Below are positions 7,225-8,159 of a stretch of 8,159 nucleotides of DNA, in pieces. This DNA is from an uncultured Ruminococcus sp. GTDB taxonomy: Bacteria > Bacillota > Clostridia > Oscillospirales > CAG-272. Location: contig URUL01000085.1 of assembly GCA_900551005.1 (NCBI GenBank), positions 1 through 8,159 of the forward strand. The letters run 5' to 3'. The position numbers were made by a program, and so were the translations under genes. Under the pieces are notes generated by a model. It was not told the origin of the DNA and searched no databases. It worked only from the letters and a program-made list of their open reading frames with translations. Position 1 is the stretch's first letter, and every line of letters begins with the position of its first letter.

Positions 7225-7499
7225 TGCGATTGACAGTTTGGAAAATACTCAAATACAAAGTCAAATATTTTTTGAAAGAGGTTCTTCTGCTGTATATCTG
7301 GTTGCAACATGACCGGAGTGGAGAGTATAAGCCAAGGTCAAGTGTTCCACGGCACGAGATAGAAGCAATCGTTCATACCTTTTATCCGGCGATTGCGGCT
7401 TTCTTTGAATCGGAAGAAGGCAAGCGGGAGTACAAGGAGTGGAAGGCTAAACGGGAAGAACGAAAGGAAAAGAAAACACCTGCCGAACAGTCGGCATAA
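7224..7499 (+). CDS. Hypothetical 91-residue protein cotranslated with ParB
   Basis: I do not recognise a named family. The reading frame overlaps the parB stop by one base (TGATG), a typical coupled junction. A GTG three bases upstream could also start it. Residues 4-28 are hydrophobic and aromatic but interrupted by lysines (WKILKYKVKYFLKEVLLLY), suggesting an amphipathic or membrane-associated helix rather than a clear transmembrane segment. The middle (40-64) contains VPRHEIEAIVHTFYPAIAAF. The tail from 65 on is very rich in Lys and Glu and likely helical or disordered. The coupled start, the following terminator and the continuous reading frame argue that it is a real gene of the same operon. 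Its role is unknown, but context suggests it serves the mobile element. Confidence 0.72.
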   Translation: MRLTVWKILKYKVKYFLKEVLLLYIWLQHDRSGEYKPRSSVPRHEIEAIVHTFYPAIAAFFESEEGKREYKEWKAKREERKEKKTPAEQSA

Positions 7500-7502
7500 C
7501 CA

Positions 7503-7551
7503 AAGCCCTTGCGGACAGTGGACATTCCACCGCCCGCAAGGGCTTCTTCTA
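7503..7551 (+). terminator. Strong rho-independent terminator of the mob-parB operon
   Basis: A 12-bp perfect stem, AAGCCCTTGCGG (7503-7514) with CCGCAAGGGCTT (7534-7545), carries an inner GTGG/CCAC stem (7518-7521 with 7527-7530). It is followed by a T-rich CTTCTATTTC tract. It starts four bases after the stop codon of the 91-residue gene. Confidence 0.82.
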
Positions 7552-7587
7552 TTTCTTCGCATTGAAATTCGGATATTCAATAGAGAC

Positions 7588-7629
7588 AAAAAATCCGAAC
7601 GCCTCTCCTATTCGGAAAGTGTTCGGATT
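7588..7629 (-). terminator. Rho-independent terminator of the tRNA-Pro gene
   Basis: AATCCGAAC (7592-7600) and GTTCGGATT (7621-7629) form a 9-bp perfect stem around a 20-base loop. On the - strand the hairpin is followed directly by a run of T residues (A-run at 7588-7593 on the + strand). It begins ten bases past the 3' CCA of the tRNA, so it fits as the end of the tRNA transcript. Confidence 0.75.
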
Positions 7630-7638
7630 ATTCGTATG

Positions 7639-7714
7639 TGGTCGGAGTGACAGGATTCGAACCTGCGGCATCGACGTCCCAAACGTCGCGCGCTACCAAC
7701 TGCGCCACACCCCG
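7639..7714 (-). tRNA. tRNA-Pro (anticodon UGG)
   Basis: Read on the - strand, the gene folds into a standard cloverleaf. The acceptor stem is CGGGGTG with CACTCCG (one G-T pair). The D stem is GCGC/GCGC around AGTTGGTA. The anticodon stem CGACG/CGTCG holds the seven-base loop TTTGGGA, giving anticodon TGG for proline. The variable loop is ATGCC, and the T arm is GCAGG-TTCGAAT-CCTGT. The discriminator base is A and CCA is encoded (7641-7639). It reads CCN proline codons, mainly CCA, by wobble others. Its 3' end faces the mob-parB side, the usual side for element insertion. No clear promoter could be picked out upstream. Confidence 0.97.
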
Positions 7715-7753
7715 ATGTGTGAAAAATATTCGATTTTTAGTCAATTTCCGTAA

Positions 7754-7774
7754 GTGGTCAAATCTGTGGTCAAA
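7754..7774. repeat. Tandem direct repeat GTGGTCAAA x2
   Basis: Two identical GTGGTCAAA copies (7754-7762 and 7766-7774) are separated by TCT, a 12-base period close to one helical turn. They lie 40 bases upstream of the 5' end of the tRNA. On the - strand each reads TTTGACCAC, containing a TTGAC core like a -35 box. This could be promoter-related, a protein-binding repeat or a remnant of an attachment region. Confidence 0.5.
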
Positions 7775-8159
7775 ACATTTTGTCGGTGTTTTTTTGAAAA
7801 GGCAAACGCCCGAAAAAGTCAGTATTTACAGGGGGTTTCGGACTTTTTGAAAACTCAGGGCAGGAAACCGCCTGCACGCTCCCAAAACTGGTGGGTAACC
7901 GTTACCCTACATCCCGGTATTCGGTTTTGGGGTTAAATCCGTAGGCGTTCAAATCAAAGGGACGCGGGACCCGGCGCTCCGGATCCGTTCGGCGAGGCGG
8001 CAGTAGCCGCCAAGAAGAAGTTTTTACGGCAAAGAGCCAACCCGGCCCCCCCCCAAAAAATTTTTACCAAGAAGGCAAAAAGGTCAAAAGTAAAGCCGCA
8101 GGAAATAAAAGGGAATGACATGACGTACCAAAAGGTTGGTAAAAAACAGATCATAAAAC
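7775..8159. other. Non-coding right end, no convincing gene
   Basis: I see no supported gene in these 385 bases. They hold a loose inverted repeat AAAAAGTC/GACTTTTT (7813-7820 with 7841-7848), a perfect palindrome GGGTAACCGTTACCC (7893-7907), a hairpin GGCGGC-AGTA-GCCGCC (7996-8011) and a C9-A6-T5 run (8046-8065). A frame open from 7937 to about 8114 has no plausible start codon. The sequence texture is uneven, and some of it may be unreliable, as is common close to contig ends. Confidence 0.45.
7893..7907. repeat. Perfect 15-base palindrome, operator-like
   Basis: GGGTAAC and GTTACCC are exact reverse complements around a single central C. An odd-centred 7+7 palindrome of this kind is a common shape for sites bound by dimeric transcription factors. 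The flanking bases do not extend the symmetry. No gene start is seen on either side within the window, so a role is only a suggestion. Confidence 0.4.

Noticed and set aside
7638..7850. Open frame on the + strand running across the tRNA, with GVTGFEPAAST-like translation
   Set aside because: It is the well-known spurious reading of the antisense strand of a tRNA gene. The cloverleaf is complete, and the remainder has no family features.
7954..8154. 66-codon - strand frame at the right end
   Set aside because: It crosses the C9-A6-T5 run, has no ribosome binding site or recognisable domain, and lies in doubtful sequence.
1..8159. CRISPR array, riboswitch or rRNA
   Set aside because: No regularly spaced repeats, no recognisable riboswitch core and no rRNA-like sequence were seen on either strand.

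Overview
The window looks like accessory DNA from a Gram-positive Firmicute, most likely a gut Clostridia/Oscillospiraceae-type organism. This is inferred from strong AGGAGG-type ribosome binding sites, GC content near 50%, a TnpV-family protein, a MobV-type relaxase of clostridial style, and a tRNA gene with an encoded CCA end. No species can be named from the sequence alone.

Region 1 (1-4653) is a type III restriction-modification operon on the + strand. The methyltransferase gene mod enters from beyond the left edge, so its DPPY catalytic motif must lie just outside the window. It is followed 15 bases later by a complete res gene encoding the helicase/PD-(D/E)xK restriction subunit. The central part of mod, roughly 150-860, is much AT-richer than the rest of the gene and coincides with the target recognition region. 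This suggests that the specificity domain was swapped in. A compact hairpin terminator at 4751-4790 closes the operon.

Region 2 (4801-7560) is a remnant of a mobilizable element. On the - strand lies tnpV (4801-5157), with a readable promoter and ribosome binding site. On the + strand lies a tight set of three reading frames: a MobV relaxase lacking its N-terminal part (5452-6291), an orphan ParB-family protein (6292-7224) and a 91-residue unrecognised protein (7224-7499). Their junctions are TAA/ATG and TGATG, which implies coupled translation. A strong terminator at 7503-7551 ends the set. No integrase, resolvase or ParA is visible, so the element is either decayed or continues elsewhere.

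Region 3 (7560-8159) holds a tRNA-Pro(UGG) gene on the - strand (7639-7714) with its own terminator. Its 3' end faces the accessory genes, as expected if the tRNA served as an integration site, but no matching second attachment site is present. The last 385 bases contain no convincing gene, only small palindromes and a C9-A6-T5 homopolymer run that may reflect poor sequence near a contig end.

Functionally, the first module would protect DNA by methylation and cut unmodified incoming DNA. The second would once have moved and maintained a mobile element, but its relaxase appears unable to nick DNA because the N-terminal catalytic part is missing. I see no clear new biological system. The most notable points are the mosaic mod gene and the relaxase-ParB-small-protein cassette.
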